Assembly (NCBI GenBank): GCA_030067055.1
Contig: JASJAL010000392.1
Location: 1-7,134 of the forward strand
Direction of reading: 5' to 3'
Source of the DNA: Kiloniellales bacterium
GTDB taxonomy: Bacteria; Pseudomonadota; Alphaproteobacteria; Kiloniellales; JAKSBE01
Length of the DNA stretch: 7,134 nt
Positions 6,070 to 7,134 of the stretch are shown here, piece after piece. The position numbers and the translations under genes are program-made. Below the pieces are notes generated by a model. The model was not told the DNA's origin. It saw nothing but the letters and a program-made list of their open reading frames with translations, and did no database searches. How positions within the stretch are numbered: the first letter of the stretch is position 1; the number at the start of each line of letters is the position of its first letter.

Positions 6070-7134
6070 CTATTCGGCCGCCCCGACGGTCGGCGCCTCG
6101 ACCGCCTCGCCACGGCGCAGGGCAGTGACGGCAGCGGTGAAGTCCTCGATCGCGGTATCGACCTCGGCCTCGGTCGTGAAGCGGCCCAGGCCGATGCGGA
6201 TACTGGCATGGGCCGCCTCGTCGGACAGGCCCAGGGCGCGCAAAACGTAGGAGGGCTCGACCGCGGCGGAGGTGCAGGCCGAGCCGGAGGAGACCGCAAG
6301 CTTCGGCATGGCGTTCATCAGGGCCTCGCCGTCGATCCCCTCGAAGGCGAGATTAAGGTTGCCGGCGACCCGCTGATCGGGATCGCCGTTGAGGCTCACG
6401 CCCTCCAGGGCGGCCGTGATCCCGTGATAGAGCTTCTTGCGCAGGGCCAGCAAGCGGGCCGCTTCCTCGGCCATCTCGCGCCCGGCCAGCACGCAGGCCT
6501 TGCCGAGCCCGACGCAGAGCGCCGGCGCCAAGGTGCCGGAGCGCAGGCCCCGCTCCTGCCCGCCGCCGTCGAACAACGGCTCCAGGCGAACCCGCGGCCG
6601 GCGGCGCACGTAGAGCGCCCCGACGCCCATGGGCCCGTAGACCTTGTGTCCCGAGATGCTCAGCAGATCGATCTTCATGGCCTCGACGTCGATCGGGATC
6701 TTGCCGACTGCCTGGGCCGCGTCGCAGTGAAAGACCACGCCGGATTCGCGACAGAGCGCGCCGATCTCGGCCAGGGGCTGGATCACGCCGATCTCGTTGT
6801 TGACCGCCATGACCGAGACCAGGGCGGTATCCTCGCAGATCGCCTCGTTGAGGCGCTGCAGGTTGACCAGGCCGCTAGGCTCGACCGGCAAGATGCTGAC
6901 CCGAAAACCCTCGCCCTCCAGCCGACGGCAGCACTCCAGCACGCACTTGTGCTCGGTCGCCAGGGTCACGACGTGGTTCTTGGCTTTGCGGCGCAGAAAG
7001 CGGGCGGCGCCTTTGATCGCCAGGTTGTTGGATTCCGTCGCCCCGGAGGTGAAGACGATCTCGCGCGGCTCGGCGCCGATCAGCTCGGCGACTTCGGCGC
7101 GGGCCGCCTCGACCCCGGCCAGGGCCTTCCAGCC
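6070..7134 (-). CDS. iscS: Cysteine desulfurase IscS/NifS, N-terminus outside window
   Basis: This PLP enzyme takes sulfur from L-cysteine as a persulfide for iron-sulfur clusters, tRNA thiolation and thiazole synthesis. The frame is open from the window edge; 354 residues are visible, beginning at [18 protein letters not shown], so roughly 45 N-terminal residues are missing by comparison with E. coli IscS. Landmarks: [14 protein letters not shown]; the PLP-stacking His in LATEHKC (6949-6951); the PLP lysine in SISGHKVYG (6643-6645); and the persulfide cysteine in SSGSACTSA (6274-6276). The loop after this cysteine has the longer IscS form (group I), not the SufS form. The C-terminal tail is Ala/Glu-rich ([11 protein letters not shown]) and does not resemble the end of E. 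coli IscS. The stop is TAG at 6070-6072. fdx and tenA follow on the same strand. Confidence 0.96.
   Translation of the reverse strand, partial: GWKALAGVEAARAEVAELIGAEPREIVFTSGATESNNLAIKGAARFLRRKAKNHVVTLATEHKCVLECCRRLEGEGFRVSILPVEPSGLVNLQRLNEAICEDTALVSVMAVNNEIGVIQPLAEIGALCRESGVVFHCDAAQAVGKIPIDVEAMKIDLLSISGHKVYGPMGVGALYVRRRPRVRLEPLFDGGGQERGLRSGTLAPALCVGLGKACVLAGREMAEEAARLLALRKKLYHGITAALEGVSLNGDPDQRVAGNLNLAFEGIDGEALMNAMPKLAVSSGSACTSAAVEPSYVLRALGLSDEAAHASIRIGLGRFTTEAEVDTAIEDFTAAVTALRRGEAVEAPTVGAAE

Overview
The window looks like a piece of a high-GC alphaproteobacterial chromosome. The clues are strong GC bias, an alphaproteobacterial-type elongator tRNA-Met, and housekeeping proteins (MnmA, IscS, an adrenodoxin-type ferredoxin) that read as alphaproteobacterial, possibly Rhodospirillales-like. 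The taxonomic call is inference from sequence style only.

Layout from left to right. Positions 1 to about 1083 hold one end of an IS630-family insertion sequence on the minus strand, running off the left edge. Its transposase keeps all three catalytic acidic residues, but the reading frame changes twice: once at an extra stretch of about 19 bases carrying a stop codon, and once at an A7 run that could be a programmed slip site. A perfect 10-bp hairpin covers its start codon. Positions 1153-1342 hold a compact tRNA-Met(CAU) unit on the minus strand, with a TTGACA promoter, a CCA-encoding tRNA and an intrinsic terminator. Next comes a minus-strand run of SCP2-domain protein (1398-1703), MnmA tRNA 2-thiouridylase (1763-2887) and a 461-residue alpha/beta hydrolase (2944-4329). 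A plus-strand gene for an exported DUF302 protein (4407-4895) diverges from the hydrolase and converges on tenA. The right part is a minus-strand set read in the order iscS (cut by the window end), fdx (2Fe-2S ferredoxin) and tenA. The fdx stop codon overlaps the tenA ribosome binding site.

How the genes fit together: IscS takes sulfur from cysteine. MnmA uses such sulfur to thiolate U34 of some tRNAs, and the ferredoxin belongs to iron-sulfur assembly or electron supply. TenA salvages the pyrimidine of thiamine, whose thiazole half also needs IscS-derived sulfur. The neighbourhood therefore has a loose sulfur-transfer and cofactor theme around ordinary housekeeping genes. I see no defence system, CRISPR array, prophage or biosynthetic cluster. 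The most unusual points are the IS630 5' hairpin and double frame change, the apparently leaderless mnmA promoter, and the coupled fdx-tenA pair.
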